Positions 34,804 to 44,688 of a DNA stretch of 64,000 nucleotides are shown here, in pieces (position 1 is the stretch's first letter; the number at the start of each line of letters is the position of its first letter). The translations under genes were made by a program, and so were the position numbers. The stretch is from assembly GCF_005765165.1 (NCBI RefSeq), contig NZ_VCIW01000007.1, positions 236,189 to 300,188 of the forward strand. The letters are read 5' to 3'. Source of the DNA: Paenibacillus antri. Its GTDB lineage: Bacteria; Bacillota; Bacilli; Paenibacillales; YIM-B00363. Below the pieces are notes generated by a model. The model ran no database searches. It was not told where the DNA came from and saw only the letters and a list, made by a program, of their open reading frames with translations.

Positions 34804-36126
34804 ATGGTAACCGCTTTACTGGTACTCGCGGTTTTAATTGTACTGAACGCTTTCTTTGCCGCCTCGGAGATCGCTTTGATTTCGCTGAACGATAACAAGA
34901 TCAAGGCGATGGCGGAGGAAGGTCATAAGAAGGCAGGGCTATTGCACAAACTCCTGAGCGAACCGAGCCGTTTCTTGGCCACCATTCAAATCGGCATTAC
35001 GCTTGCGGGATTTATGGCGAGCGCGTTCGCCGCGGAAAGCTTCGCCGGCAGTCTGGCCGGCGTGCTTTACGCAACGGGGATCCCGATCTCTATAGAAATC
35101 TTGGAGACCGTCTCCGTAGTATTGATTACCATGCTGCTTTCTTACTTTACCCTCGTTCTCGGCGAGTTGGTGCCTAAGCGCATCGCCATGGAGAAGTCCG
35201 AGGCGATCGCGATGTTCGCGGTTACGCCGCTGACGGTATTATCCAAGCTGACGGCGCCGTTCGTGAAGCTGCTCACCTTATCGACGAACGTATTGGTGCG
35301 TCTCTTCGGCGTCGATCCGAACGCGGACAAAGAGCAGGTCACGGAGGAAGAAATTCGGATGATGGTCGACGTCGGCAAAGAAAACGGCGCGATCGACGAA
35401 TCCGAAAAGACGATGATCAACAACATCTTCGAGTTCGACAATAAATCGGTCTCGGATATTATGACGCATCGGAGAAACGTAGTCGGCTTGCCTCTAAGCG
35501 TTACGCTGCAGGAAGCGGCGTCGCGGATTCACGAGGAGAAGTTCACCCGCTTCCCCGTGTACGACGAGCATATCGACAACATCGTCGGCATCCTGCACGT
35601 GAAGGACCTGCTTCCCTTCATCGCGAAGGGCCGGGATGCGTCGTCCTTCGATCTTCAAGCGATGATTCGCAAGCCTTACTTCGTCCCGGAATCGAAGAAA
35701 ATCGACGAGCTGCTGAAGGAGCTTCAGCTGCACAAGGTGCATATGGCCGTGGCGATCGACGAATACGGGGGCACGGCCGGGGTCGTCACGATCGAGGATC
35801 TGATCGAGGAGATCGTCGGCAACATCTATGACGAGTACGACGAAGACGAGAAGCCTATCGAACAGGCGGACGACGGCACGTACCTCGTGAACGGCGGCGT
35901 CCACATCCGCGAAATCAAGTCGCTGCTGAACATCGAAATCGAGGACGACGAATTCGATACGTTGAGCGGTTTCATTATCAGTCAGTTAGGCCGCATTCCG
36001 GAGGAACACGAACAGCCTTCGATCGAGTTCGCCGGATTCCGGTTTCAAGTCGAAGAAGTGAACGAGATGCGGTTGGGAAAAGTGAAAATCGCGAGAGCGG
36101 CGGCGGCGGTTCAACCGCAACTGTAG
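34804..36126 (+). CDS. CNNM/CorC-HlyC family membrane protein (hemolysin-like, probable Mg2+ or cation transport)
   Basis: About 440 residues. ATG 34804 follows TAGGGGATGG. The N-terminal DUF21 domain has membrane helices (LVLAVLIVLNAFFAASEIALI, split by charged loops, and LGELVPKRIAMEKSE). Two CBS domains follow (IMTHRRNVVGLPL, FTRFPVYDEHIDNIVGILHV, AIDEYGGTAGVVTIEDLIEE), then a CorC_HlyC domain. Proteins of this family export magnesium or other divalent cations. A metal-sensor-like dyad at the promoter would fit. Confidence 0.92.
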   Translation: MVTALLVLAVLIVLNAFFAASEIALISLNDNKIKAMAEEGHKKAGLLHKLLSEPSRFLATIQIGITLAGFMASAFAAESFAGSLAGVLYATGIPISIEILETVSVVLITMLLSYFTLVLGELVPKRIAMEKSEAIAMFAVTPLTVLSKLTAPFVKLLTLSTNVLVRLFGVDPNADKEQVTEEEIRMMVDVGKENGAIDESEKTMINNIFEFDNKSVSDIMTHRRNVVGLPLSVTLQEAASRIHEEKFTRFPVYDEHIDNIVGILHVKDLLPFIAKGRDASSFDLQAMIRKPYFVPESKKIDELLKELQLHKVHMAVAIDEYGGTAGVVTIEDLIEEIVGNIYDEYDEDEKPIEQADDGTYLVNGGVHIREIKSLLNIEIEDDEFDTLSGFIISQLGRIPEEHEQPSIEFAGFRFQVEEVNEMRLGKVKIARAAAAVQPQL

Positions 36127-36194
36127 TCGCTGTCGGACGGCGTGCCATGATCCATTCGAGGATCGGGCACGCTTTTTTTGTGCTAGCGCCCCCC

Positions 36195-36605
36195 TGTGAT
36201 GCTGCAACTGCACAGGAGGTGTGCAAAACGCGCACAACCATTAGGCAATAAGTGTCCAAGGGTGGTGCGATTCGGCGATGGAGCGAACCCGAGACACCGC
36301 CAAGGGCCGGCAATTGCACCGGAATTGTGCACAATATGCACCGCTATTGTGCGAAAAGCGCCCAATGGTAGTGCGATTCGGCGATGGAGCGAACCCGAGA
36401 CACCGCCAAGGGCCGGCAATTGCACCGGAGGTGTGCACAATATGCACCGCCATTGGGCGAAAGCGCCCAATGGTAGTGCGATTCGGCGATGGAGCGTACC
36501 CGAGACACCGCCAAGGGCCGGGCAACTACATCGGAAGTGTGCACAATATGCACCGCTATTGTGCGAAAAGCGCCCAAAGGTGGTGCAATTCGGATATGGA
36601 GGCGG
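36195..36605. repeat. Tandem array of ~106-bp repeats
   Basis: The marker GTGCGATTCGG begins at 36265, 36371 and 36476, and a variant GTGCAATTCGG at 36583, so the periods are 106, 105 and 107 bp. Copies 2 and 3 are nearly identical, and the left end (36195-36264) is a diverged copy. Each unit contains ATTGTGCACAAT or a near form and CATTGGGCG-AAAG-CGCCCAATG-like stems. Long frames on both strands arise from the repeat and have no ribosome binding site, so I do not call genes in 36127-36704. Confidence 0.9.
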
Positions 36606-36704
36606 GACGTTCAAGAATCGCTTCGGTTTCCCGTATAAAAATCCGGGGAGCATTAAATCCTAATCATGGAAACAAACTCCACCGGATAGGGGATGGGCCG
36701 GACC

Positions 36705-37487
36705 ATGTCGAGGCACCCCACAGCCATAGCGGGAATCGTCCTCCTCTCGCTCTGCGCGGCGCAGCTGTCGTCCTGCGCGAACCGGAACGACGTACAACCC
36801 CGATCCGTCGGCGAGGGCGCGGGCATCGAAGAAGCGGCCGTGAACGATCCCGATCTGTATTTCGGGGACTTGGGCGTAGAGGGCTTCCTGTACGACCGCG
36901 GGGAAAACCGCCGCATCGCTTCCTTGGGCAAAGACAAAAAAACGCCTAAAATCGATCCGAACGGATTCCCGCTGAACATGCAATTCCCCAACCCGGCCGT
37001 TGGCCCGATTCGAGGGACGTATGTCGAGAACATCGTGAAGACCGCCAAGTCGTACTTAGGCACTCCGTACGTATACGGCTCCGACCGGACGGAACCGTCG
37101 ACGTTCGACTGCTCCGACTTTACCCGCTGGGTGTTCTTGGACGCCGTCGGCATGGACTTGCCGTGGGATTCGCGGGCCCAAGCGGCATACGTCAAAGCGT
37201 TCGCCCCGAAAACGTACACCTCCCTTCGCCAAGCGAAGCGCGGCGACCTGTTGTTCTTCACGAACTATCGAGGAGAGAAGGCGTCCGACTACGAGGGAAT
37301 CCGGCCGTCCGAGAAGCCGGTCACGCATACGGCCATCTATCTCGGGAACGGGAAGATCATTCACAGCGCGTCGAAGATGAGCGGAGGCGTCCGCATCGAC
37401 GAATGGAGCTGGAGGCAGCTGCACCGGCGCTTCTTGTTCGGAGGCGGCATTCTTCCCGCCAAGCAGCCCGCTAAGAAGGCGAAATAG
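36705..37487 (+). CDS. NlpC/P60 (C40) peptidase lipoprotein
   Basis: About 260 residues; ATG 36705 (36693 also possible) with ATAGGGG upstream. The signal peptide ends at lipobox QLSSC. After a ~90-residue spacer comes the NlpC/P60 domain: AKSYLGTPYVYGSD, catalytic Cys136 in FDC136SDFTRWVF, RGDLLFF and His208 in VTH208TAIYLGNGKIIHS. It should cleave gamma-D-glutamyl-diamino acid bonds of peptidoglycan at the membrane surface. It is a single gene with its own terminator. Confidence 0.92.
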   Translation: MSRHPTAIAGIVLLSLCAAQLSSCANRNDVQPRSVGEGAGIEEAAVNDPDLYFGDLGVEGFLYDRGENRRIASLGKDKKTPKIDPNGFPLNMQFPNPAVGPIRGTYVENIVKTAKSYLGTPYVYGSDRTEPSTFDCSDFTRWVFLDAVGMDLPWDSRAQAAYVKAFAPKTYTSLRQAKRGDLLFFTNYRGEKASDYEGIRPSEKPVTHTAIYLGNGKIIHSASKMSGGVRIDEWSWRQLHRRFLFGGGILPAKQPAKKAK

Positions 37488-37501
37488 AGGCATGTAGTTC
37501 G

Positions 37502-37535
37502 AACCGTTACGGCATCGTAACGGTTTTTTCTTTTT
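37502..37535 (+). terminator. Terminator after NlpC/P60 gene
   Basis: AACCGTTACG (37502-37511) pairs with CGTAACGGTT (37516-37525) with a 4-nt loop and a long T-rich tail. Confidence 0.9.
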
Positions 37536-37630
37536 CCGAAAACACCAGAAATCATAGAATCCCCCCTGCTCGCGCTTACGCGTTTCCCGATATAATGAAG
37601 GCAAGCAACCAAAGGGGAGCGGGAAGCCTC

Positions 37631-39244
37631 ATGTATAAGCTGTTGATCGTAGACGACGAGCCGACGGTCCGGTACGGCCTTCGGCATTATTTCGATTGGG
37701 CGGAATACGGGATCGAAGCGGCGGAGGAAGCCGACGACGGCGACGCGGCGCTGGAAGCGGCCGAGCGCGTCCGTCCGGACCTCGTGTTAACCGACGTGCG
37801 CATGCCGAATATGAGCGGTATCGAGCTGTCGCGCGTGCTGCGGGAGAAGTACCCGGAGACGAAGATCGTGTTCGTCAGCGGGCACGACGATGCCGATTAT
37901 TTGAAGTCCGCGTTGCAGGTGAACGCGGTCGATTATATTTTCAAGCCGGTGAATTTGCAGGAGCTGCGCACGGTCATCGAACGGGTGGCGGCGGAGCTGG
38001 CGAATCGGGACCGGGAGCGGCTGCTCGCCCGGGACATGCAGGAGAAGCTGCGGGAGAGCATGCCGCTGCTGCGGGAGAGGTTCCTGCTCTCGACGCTGCA
38101 GGGGCGGGCGGCGCTGCGCTCCGGCGCGGAGGAACGCATCCGGTTCCTTGAATTGCAGCTGCCGCTGGATGCCGAGTACGAGGTGATCGTCCTCAGCCTC
38201 GACAATTACGCCGAGCTGAAGGACGCCAGATCGGAACGCGATCTGCAGCTGCTCGTCTACGCGGCGACGAACATCGCGCAGGAGCTGATCGACCGCTGCG
38301 CGGGCGGGTATGCGTTCGAATCGGGCGTCGGCGAGATCGCAGGGCTGCTGCGCTGGAGCGGCGAGGACGACCCGGAGGAGCGGCTGCTGACGCTCGCGGG
38401 GGACATTCGCGACAATCTGGAGCGGTGGCTGAAGATCGGCGCGACGATCGGAGTCGGCAGTCGAACGAGGGGGCTGTCGAAGGTGTGCGATTCGTACGCG
38501 CAGGCGCGGGAAGCGGCGAGCCGGAAGTGGTATTTGGGCAAAAATCGGATCATTACGATGGACAGCCTGAGCGTGGAAACGGCGGAGGGCCGCGAGGAGC
38601 GAATCGACCACGCCCAGATCGAGAGGCTGACGACGCTGCTGCGGGCCGGCGACGCGGAGGCGCTGCGCGACGAGATGAACGCGCTGTTCGATCGGTTGAC
38701 GGAACACCGCGCGAGCGGCTTCGCCTACGGCCGGAACGTGAGCTTGCAGATCGCGCTGCTCGCCGATCAGCTGCTGCTCGAATTCGGGATCGGACAGGCG
38801 GCGGGAGCGCCGCGCGTCTGGGAGTCGCTAACGAAGAAGGAGACGATCGAGGACCTTCGGATGGCATTGGAACAATACATATCGAGCGTGTGCGCCGCCA
38901 TCCGGGAGCGCAGAGACAACCGGTCGAGCAATCTGGTCGAGCGGGTGCAGGCGGTGCTCGCGGCGCGATATGCGGAAAACTTGTCCGTCGCGGACGTCGG
39001 GAAAGAGGTGTATTTGTCCCCGACGTACGTCAGCTTGTTATATAAGCAGGAAACCGGCCGGACGATCAACGAAGCGTTGACGGCGGTTCGGATCGAGAAG
39101 GCGAAGGAGCTGCTCCGCGATCCGAAGTATAAATTTTACGACGTATGCTTCGCGGTCGGGTACGCGGATCCGAGTTATTTCACGAAGCTGTTCAAGAAGA
39201 TGACCGGGCTGACGCCGAAGGCGTATCGAGATCAACTTTACTGA
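37631..39244 (+). CDS. Response regulator, YesN type (receiver + AraC HTH)
   Basis: A protein of 537 residues; ATG 37631 after GGGGAGCGGGAAG. The receiver domain (1-125) has the DDE acidic pocket, phospho-acceptor D55 in VLTD55VRMPNMSG, and the conserved K in DYIFKPVN. A long middle region like other YesN proteins follows. The C-terminal AraC HTH has LSVADVGKEVYLSPTYVSLL, FYDVCFAVGYADPSYFTKLF and GLTPKAYR. It is encoded just before its kinase and presumably activates the ABC operon behind. Confidence 0.93.
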   Translation: MYKLLIVDDEPTVRYGLRHYFDWAEYGIEAAEEADDGDAALEAAERVRPDLVLTDVRMPNMSGIELSRVLREKYPETKIVFVSGHDDADYLKSALQVNAVDYIFKPVNLQELRTVIERVAAELANRDRERLLARDMQEKLRESMPLLRERFLLSTLQGRAALRSGAEERIRFLELQLPLDAEYEVIVLSLDNYAELKDARSERDLQLLVYAATNIAQELIDRCAGGYAFESGVGEIAGLLRWSGEDDPEERLLTLAGDIRDNLERWLKIGATIGVGSRTRGLSKVCDSYAQAREAASRKWYLGKNRIITMDSLSVETAEGREERIDHAQIERLTTLLRAGDAEALRDEMNALFDRLTEHRASGFAYGRNVSLQIALLADQLLLEFGIGQAAGAPRVWESLTKKETIEDLRMALEQYISSVCAAIRERRDNRSSNLVERVQAVLAARYAENLSVADVGKEVYLSPTYVSLLYKQETGRTINEALTAVRIEKAKELLRDPKYKFYDVCFAVGYADPSYFTKLFKKMTGLTPKAYRDQLY

Positions 39245-39258
39245 AGGTGGTGCCCCGC

Positions 39259-41019
39259 GTGCTGAATTCCTTGCGCAAGTGGCTTCTGTTGTACGTGCTC
39301 GCGATCGTCGCCCCGGCGTCGGTACTGTTGTACAGCTATTACCAACGGTCGGCTTCCGTCTTGGAGGAAGAGCTGTCCCGATCCGCCCTGCAGACGCTGG
39401 CGCAGGCCGGGATCAACCTCTCTTACCGAATCCGCCATATCGAGGACGCTTCCAACGCCTTGTTGATGAACCCGAATCTGGCCGAATACTTGGAGCAAGC
39501 GGGAGAGGATCCCTCCGAAGGGCGGCTGCTCGACAACGTGAAAGATTTGCGAAGCCTGGTCGAGCAGACGCAGGCGAACACGGACGTGTATCGCGTCCGT
39601 TTTTTCGTGGACGGGAAGAAGGTCATCGCGAGCGAGAGGGTCAACTTCTTCCCTATCGAACAATTGCAGTCCGATCCCTGGTACCCGAAGATCGTGGAGG
39701 GGAACGGGAAGATCGTATGGAGCGGGCTGTACGAAGAGACGTTCATCGACAACGGGGCGGCCTTGCTGTTCACGAACGCAAGAATCATTCGAGACCCTAA
39801 GCGCTACGATACGATCTATGGCATTTTGATGCTGGACGTGGCGGAGCGGACGTTTTCCGAGATATTAACCCCTCTGGAGCTTCCGGGCGATTCCAAGCTG
39901 TACCTCGCGGACGGAGACGGCAGGATCGTCTGGCACCGGGACCGAACGCTCGTCGGAACGGCCGGGTCGCCCGCGGCGGACGGACTGACGAAGAGCGGCG
40001 AGACGTACTCGATCTCGACGCGCGTCGAAGGCACCGATTGGCGCCTCGTCGCCGAGATTCCTGCTTCGGCGATCGCCAAGCGGGCGCTGGAGCAGGGAAG
40101 AACGTCGAGCTTCGTTACGATTCTAGGCATATCGGCGCTGTTCCTTGCGTTAATGTTTCTTCTGCTCGCGCTGATGATTCGGAGCATGAACCGGCGGCTG
40201 CAGCTGGTCATCTCGACGATTCGGAAGGAGGGCGTGGAGCGGATCGACGAGGCGACCGCCTCGGGCGGCGACTTCGTGCTGCTCGAACGAAGCGTGGATC
40301 GCCTGATTTACCGGGTGAAGTCGTTGATGGAGCAAACGTACCGCGCGGAGGTGCAGCGGCGGGAGGCGGAGCTGAAGGCGCTCCAGGCGCAGATCAACCC
40401 GCATTTCTTGTATAACACGCTCGATACGATCAACTGGATCGCCATCGGGCGGAACGCGACCGACATCAGCCAGATGATCGACGGCCTCGCGAAGTATTTC
40501 CGCTTGAGCTTAAACAAGGGGCGGGATCTGACGAGCGTGGCCGACGAGCTGCAGCTCGCAGAGGTGTATTTGGATTTGCAAAAGACGAGGTTCCCCTCCA
40601 GCTTCGAATACGAGATCGAGCTGGCCGAGGAAGCCGCGAAGTACTACATTCCGAAGCTAACGCTGCAGCCGATCGTGGAGAACGCGCTGCTGCACGGGAT
40701 CCGCAAGTCGAAGGCGAAGTCCGGCGTCATTCGCATCCGCGCGCGCAAGGAAGGGGACGCGCTGACGCTCGAGGTCGAGGACGACGGCATCGGCATGGAC
40801 GAAGAGCGCGCACGGCGGCTGCTCGTCGAGCCGACCCGAGAGTCGAAGCCGGACGAGGGGGGCAGCTCTTACGGATTGTACAACGTGAACGAGCGGATCA
40901 AGCTGTTCGCCGGACCGGACTACGGCTTGTCGATACGGTCGCGTCCGAACGAGGGAACGACGGTTACGGTTCGCTTGAAGGCGATCTCCGAGAATTTGTG
41001 GGATTCCACCAGAAATTGA
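39259..41019 (+). CDS. Sensor histidine kinase, YesM type
   Basis: About 586 residues; GTG 39259 lies 8 nt after GAAGGTGG, 15 bp past the yesN stop. Two membrane helices (LLLYVLAIVAPASVLLYSYY; ILGISALFLALMFLLLALMI) bracket an extracellular sensor domain. A HAMP-like linker leads to the His_kinase domain with INPH382FLYNTLDTI, and the ATPase part has IVENALLHGI and LEVEDDGIGMD. It senses a sugar or binding protein outside and phosphorylates YesN. Confidence 0.93.
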   Translation: MLNSLRKWLLLYVLAIVAPASVLLYSYYQRSASVLEEELSRSALQTLAQAGINLSYRIRHIEDASNALLMNPNLAEYLEQAGEDPSEGRLLDNVKDLRSLVEQTQANTDVYRVRFFVDGKKVIASERVNFFPIEQLQSDPWYPKIVEGNGKIVWSGLYEETFIDNGAALLFTNARIIRDPKRYDTIYGILMLDVAERTFSEILTPLELPGDSKLYLADGDGRIVWHRDRTLVGTAGSPAADGLTKSGETYSISTRVEGTDWRLVAEIPASAIAKRALEQGRTSSFVTILGISALFLALMFLLLALMIRSMNRRLQLVISTIRKEGVERIDEATASGGDFVLLERSVDRLIYRVKSLMEQTYRAEVQRREAELKALQAQINPHFLYNTLDTINWIAIGRNATDISQMIDGLAKYFRLSLNKGRDLTSVADELQLAEVYLDLQKTRFPSSFEYEIELAEEAAKYYIPKLTLQPIVENALLHGIRKSKAKSGVIRIRARKEGDALTLEVEDDGIGMDEERARRLLVEPTRESKPDEGGSSYGLYNVNERIKLFAGPDYGLSIRSRPNEGTTVTVRLKAISENLWDSTRN

Positions 41020-41099
41020 AGGATTGCCTTCTACCGATCGATTCGTACCCTCTCTTATAATGAGGATGCCAGCTAGAGAGATCGAGAGGAGCGGGGAAG

Positions 41100-42062
41100 A
41101 TGGAACTGGGTACGACGACGAAGGCCGCGAAGCGAACCGGCATCGCCGCGCGAAGGAGGGCCGAGGCATGGAGGCTCGTCCGCAACAACTTGGACATGTA
41201 TGCGCTGCTGCTGCCCGGCCTGTTGTTCTTGCTGATCTTTAAATACGTCCCGATGTACGGCATTCTGATCGCGTTCCAAAATTTTAACATTTTCGACGGG
41301 ATCTCGGGCAGCGAGTGGGTCGGCGGCGAGCAGTTCGTCAAGCTGACGCAGTCGGAGGAGTTCGCGCAGGTGTTCCGGAACACGCTGTTGATCAGCTTCT
41401 ATAAGATCGCGATTTTATTCCCGATTCCGATCGCGATCGCGTTGTTCTTGAACGAGGTTTCGAAAATGTGGTTTAAGCGTTCCGTGCAGACGATCATTTA
41501 CTTGCCGCATTTCCTGTCGTGGGTCATTATCGCCGGGTTGTTCATCAACATTCTGTCCCCTTCGAGCGGACTCGTGAATCGGGCGATCGAGGCGTTCGGG
41601 GGCCAGCCGATCTCGTTCCTGCTCGACAACGATTGGTTCCGCAGCGTGGTCGTATTTACCGCAGGCTGGAAGGAGTCGGGTTGGAACGCCATCATCTTCA
41701 TCGCGGCGATCGCGGGCATCGATCAGGAGCAGTACGAAGCGGCGGCGATCGACGGCGCGAGCCGGCTGCAGCAGATGTGGTACATTACGCTCCCGGGCAT
41801 CATGGCGACGATCGTGCTCGTGTTCATCCTCCGGATCGGTTATTTGTTGGATGCGGGCACGGAGCAAATCCTGACGCTCTACAACGCGGTCGTCTACGAG
41901 ACCGGCGACGTAATCGGAACGTACGTCTACCGCATCGGCCTCGGCAAGATGGATTACAGCTTCAGCACGGCCGTCGGCTTGTTCAATTCCGTCATCGGCT
42001 TCCTGCTCGTCGTCACCGGCAACTGGCTGTCCAGAAAATTTCTGCATCGCAGCATCTGGTAA
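41100..42062 (+). CDS. Sugar ABC transporter permease, LplB type (second system)
   Basis: A protein of 320 residues, ATG 41100 with GAGGAGCGGGG upstream. It shows YALLLPGLLFLLIFKYVPMY, the EAA loop QYEAAAIDGASRLQQMWY near residue 210 and a C-terminal KFLHRSIW. A TATAAT at 41056-41061 could be a -10 box, but no good -35 is seen, so the unit may depend on YesN. It works with the next two proteins. Confidence 0.92.
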   Translation: MELGTTTKAAKRTGIAARRRAEAWRLVRNNLDMYALLLPGLLFLLIFKYVPMYGILIAFQNFNIFDGISGSEWVGGEQFVKLTQSEEFAQVFRNTLLISFYKIAILFPIPIAIALFLNEVSKMWFKRSVQTIIYLPHFLSWVIIAGLFINILSPSSGLVNRAIEAFGGQPISFLLDNDWFRSVVVFTAGWKESGWNAIIFIAAIAGIDQEQYEAAAIDGASRLQQMWYITLPGIMATIVLVFILRIGYLLDAGTEQILTLYNAVVYETGDVIGTYVYRIGLGKMDYSFSTAVGLFNSVIGFLLVVTGNWLSRKFLHRSIW

Positions 42063-42078
42063 AGGGGGGCATGCGCAT

Positions 42079-42957
42079 ATGAGAAGAAAATCCGCAGGAG
42101 ACGCCGCGTTGGATACGTTCATCTACGCCTCGTTAACGATCGCCGCGCTCGCCACGCTGCTGCCCTTCGCCAACGTGTTCTCGAAGGCGTTCAGCGCCGA
42201 GTGGGCGGTCGTCTCGGGCAAGGTCGGCCTCTGGCCGATCGACTTCCAATTGGACACGATGAAGTACGTCGTCACGTCCGAATCGTTCCTCAAGGCGCTC
42301 GGCATCTCCGTCTTTCTGGCCGGCGTCGGCACGCTGCTGTCCATTCTGTTGACCGCTGTAACCGCCTATCCGCTGTCGAAGCGTCATCTGCCGGGCACCG
42401 GCGCGATTCTCGTGTTGTTCGTCTTCACGATGCTGTTCAGCGGCGGCATCATTCCGAATTACTTGCTGATCCGGGAGCTGGGCCTGATGAACAATCTGTG
42501 GTCGCTCATCCTGCCGGCGATGATCAGCGTCTTCAATATGCTCGTCATCAAGAGCTACTACGAAAGCTTGCCGGAAAGTCTGGAGGAAGCGGCGAAGCTC
42601 GAGGGCGCGGGCAATCTTCGGGTGTTATTCTTCATCGTGCTGCCGCTCAGCGGACCGGTGCTCGCCACGATCTCGCTGTTTTACGCGGTGTATTTTTGGA
42701 ACGACTTCTTCCATCCGATGCTGTACATCAATAACCCCAGCCTCAGGCCGCTGCAGCTGTACTTGCGCGATATCGTCATGGAAGCCGACACGACGCAAGG
42801 CGGGGTCGAGAAGACGTTGGACGAATTGATGAACCTGACGCCGGAAGGCATCCGAGCGGCGACCGTCATCGCGTCGACGGTTCCGATCCTGCTCGTCTAT
42901 CCGTATTTGCAGAAGTACTTTATCAAAGGCGTTCTGATCGGTTCGGTGAAGGGGTAG
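42079..42957 (+). CDS. Sugar ABC transporter permease, YtcP type (second system)
   Basis: A protein of 292 residues, ATG 42079, 16 bp behind the first permease, after AAAGGGGGG. It has LATLLPFANVFSKAFS, the EAA loop SLEEAAKLEGAGNLRVLFF and the YtcP end YFIKGVLIGSVKG. It forms the heterodimeric channel with the LplB-like protein. Confidence 0.92.
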   Translation: MRRKSAGDAALDTFIYASLTIAALATLLPFANVFSKAFSAEWAVVSGKVGLWPIDFQLDTMKYVVTSESFLKALGISVFLAGVGTLLSILLTAVTAYPLSKRHLPGTGAILVLFVFTMLFSGGIIPNYLLIRELGLMNNLWSLILPAMISVFNMLVIKSYYESLPESLEEAAKLEGAGNLRVLFFIVLPLSGPVLATISLFYAVYFWNDFFHPMLYINNPSLRPLQLYLRDIVMEADTTQGGVEKTLDELMNLTPEGIRAATVIASTVPILLVYPYLQKYFIKGVLIGSVKG

Positions 42958-42980
42958 GGGCAGGGAACCTTATGGCAGCG

Positions 42981-43014
42981 CATTAATTCCGCCGAGGTAC
43001 CCGGCGGGTTAATG
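42981..43014 (+). promoter_or_regulatory. Intercistronic hairpin before the binding protein
   Basis: CATTAATTCCGCCG (42981-42994) pairs with CCGGCGGGTTAATG (43001-43014) apart from central mismatches. There is no U-run. It lies between the permease and the binding protein gene and probably sets relative expression. Confidence 0.55.
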
Positions 43015-43065
43015 ATATAGATGCAAGGCAGACCATGGATCGTCAATTTAGGGAGGTAACGAAAT

Positions 43066-44619
43066 ATGAATCGATTGCGGCGGAAAAAGACGGGGGTTCT
43101 GGCGATGACGGCGGTCCTGACGCTGGCGGCGGCCTGCAGCCAAACGTCGGGCGGGGACGCAGGAAGTCAGGGCGCGGCCGCGCCTCAGGCGGGGACGAAG
43201 GAAGAGACGAAGGAAGCCGCCAAGCCGGCGTTGAAGGCGCTTCACCACTGGATGAAGGACGATTACAATACGTATCCGGTCGCGAAGGTGATCGAAGAAG
43301 AGACGGGCTACAAGGTTCAATACGACATGCTTCCGCAAGACAAGTCGGAGGATAAGCTGAACTTGATCATGGCTTCGGGGGAGGCGTACGACTACATCTT
43401 CACCGTCGGCGGCTCCAGTTGGAAAGCGCTTTATTCCGACTACGCGAAGCGCGGCGCGCTCGTCGACCTCGGTCCGCTCCTCGAGGAGCACGGGCCGAAC
43501 ATCAAGGCGTCGTTATCTCAGAGGTCTTGGGACATGGTGACGGTCGACGGGAACATCTACGCGATTCCGTTCCCGTCGGTCGAGTTCGTGGGGGCGAGCC
43601 TCGCGATTCGCCAGGATTGGCTGGATCTGCTGGGCCTTCCGATGCCGACGACGATCGATGAATTCAAGAGCGTGCTGGCGGCGTTCAAGGAGAAGGATCC
43701 CGGCGGCAACGGCGATCAGAACATTCCGATGACGATCAACGGGGACGCCCCGATGGTGACGAATTTGGTCGGCGCCTTCGGCATCGCGAACGGCTGGAAC
43801 CCGAAGGACGGCGCGCTCGTCCCGCAGCCGATGGACCGGGGCTTTCCCGCCTATTTGACCTACATGAACGAACTGTTCGCGGAAGGGCTGTTGGAAAAGG
43901 AGTTCGCCGTCAACAAAGACGCGACGATGAAAGAGAAGTTCTCGAGCGGCCGGACGGGCGTCATTCCGCTGCACTGGGCGGACGTTCCCGCCGTCTCCGA
44001 CGCGCTGCAGAAGAACGATCCGAACGCGAAGATCGTCTTCGTGCCGCCGCTGAAGGGGCCGGACGGCCAGGCGGCGCTCGCGAGCAACGGCGGGGGATTG
44101 GATCGCATTACGTTCATTCCGAAGTCGGCGAAGAACGCGGCCGAGACGATCAAATTCATCAACGCGAAGCTGGAGACGGAGACGTTCAAGCGGATCGCCA
44201 TCGGAGACGAGGGGACGCATTATACGTTCGAAAACGGCGCGTACAGCCCGATTCTGCCGATCTTCAACGACGAACGGAACCAAGCGAACAACTACTTGAC
44301 GGGCGTCGACGAGAACAACTACGCGACGTATTGGCAAGCGAGGGTGCGGAAGGATCCGCGGCTGTTCGCGGCGTGGGAATCGATCAATCCGCTGTTGGAC
44401 GATGCGTTGAAAGCGCCGGACGTGCTGTCGACGGCTCCGTACTTGCCGGAATTCGCGAGAAACAATCAGACGTTGGGCGCGCTGGTGTCGGAGTTCGCCG
44501 TGAAGATCATCGTCGGCAGCGAGACGCTGGACGGTCTCGAAGCGTTCCAGCAGAAGTTCAACGCCTCCGGCGGAGAAGCGACGGCCAAGGAAATCAACGA
44601 CTGGTACGCATCGAAATAA
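43066..44619 (+). CDS. Extracellular sugar-binding lipoprotein (second system)
   Basis: A protein of 517 residues, ATG 43066 after GGGAGG. The signal peptide ends at TLAAAC with lipidated Cys24, followed by a low-complexity linker and a solute-binding fold (ALKALHHWMKDDYNTYPVAK, MVTVDGNIYAIPFPS). It should deliver an oligosaccharide to the two permeases encoded upstream. Confidence 0.92.
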   Translation: MNRLRRKKTGVLAMTAVLTLAAACSQTSGGDAGSQGAAAPQAGTKEETKEAAKPALKALHHWMKDDYNTYPVAKVIEEETGYKVQYDMLPQDKSEDKLNLIMASGEAYDYIFTVGGSSWKALYSDYAKRGALVDLGPLLEEHGPNIKASLSQRSWDMVTVDGNIYAIPFPSVEFVGASLAIRQDWLDLLGLPMPTTIDEFKSVLAAFKEKDPGGNGDQNIPMTINGDAPMVTNLVGAFGIANGWNPKDGALVPQPMDRGFPAYLTYMNELFAEGLLEKEFAVNKDATMKEKFSSGRTGVIPLHWADVPAVSDALQKNDPNAKIVFVPPLKGPDGQAALASNGGGLDRITFIPKSAKNAAETIKFINAKLETETFKRIAIGDEGTHYTFENGAYSPILPIFNDERNQANNYLTGVDENNYATYWQARVRKDPRLFAAWESINPLLDDALKAPDVLSTAPYLPEFARNNQTLGALVSEFAVKIIVGSETLDGLEAFQQKFNASGGEATAKEINDWYASK

Positions 44620-44688
44620 GGAGCCGAGCCGGCGGGCGCGTCGCATCGCTGCCCGTCGGCGGCATATCCCAAGAGAGGAAGAACGCGC

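Noticed and set aside
36183..36663. Long open frames of ~155 codons on both strands in the repeat array
   Set aside because: They follow the 106-bp repeat in both directions, lack ribosome binding sites and give Cys/Arg-rich repetitive products; the DNA repeat explains them.
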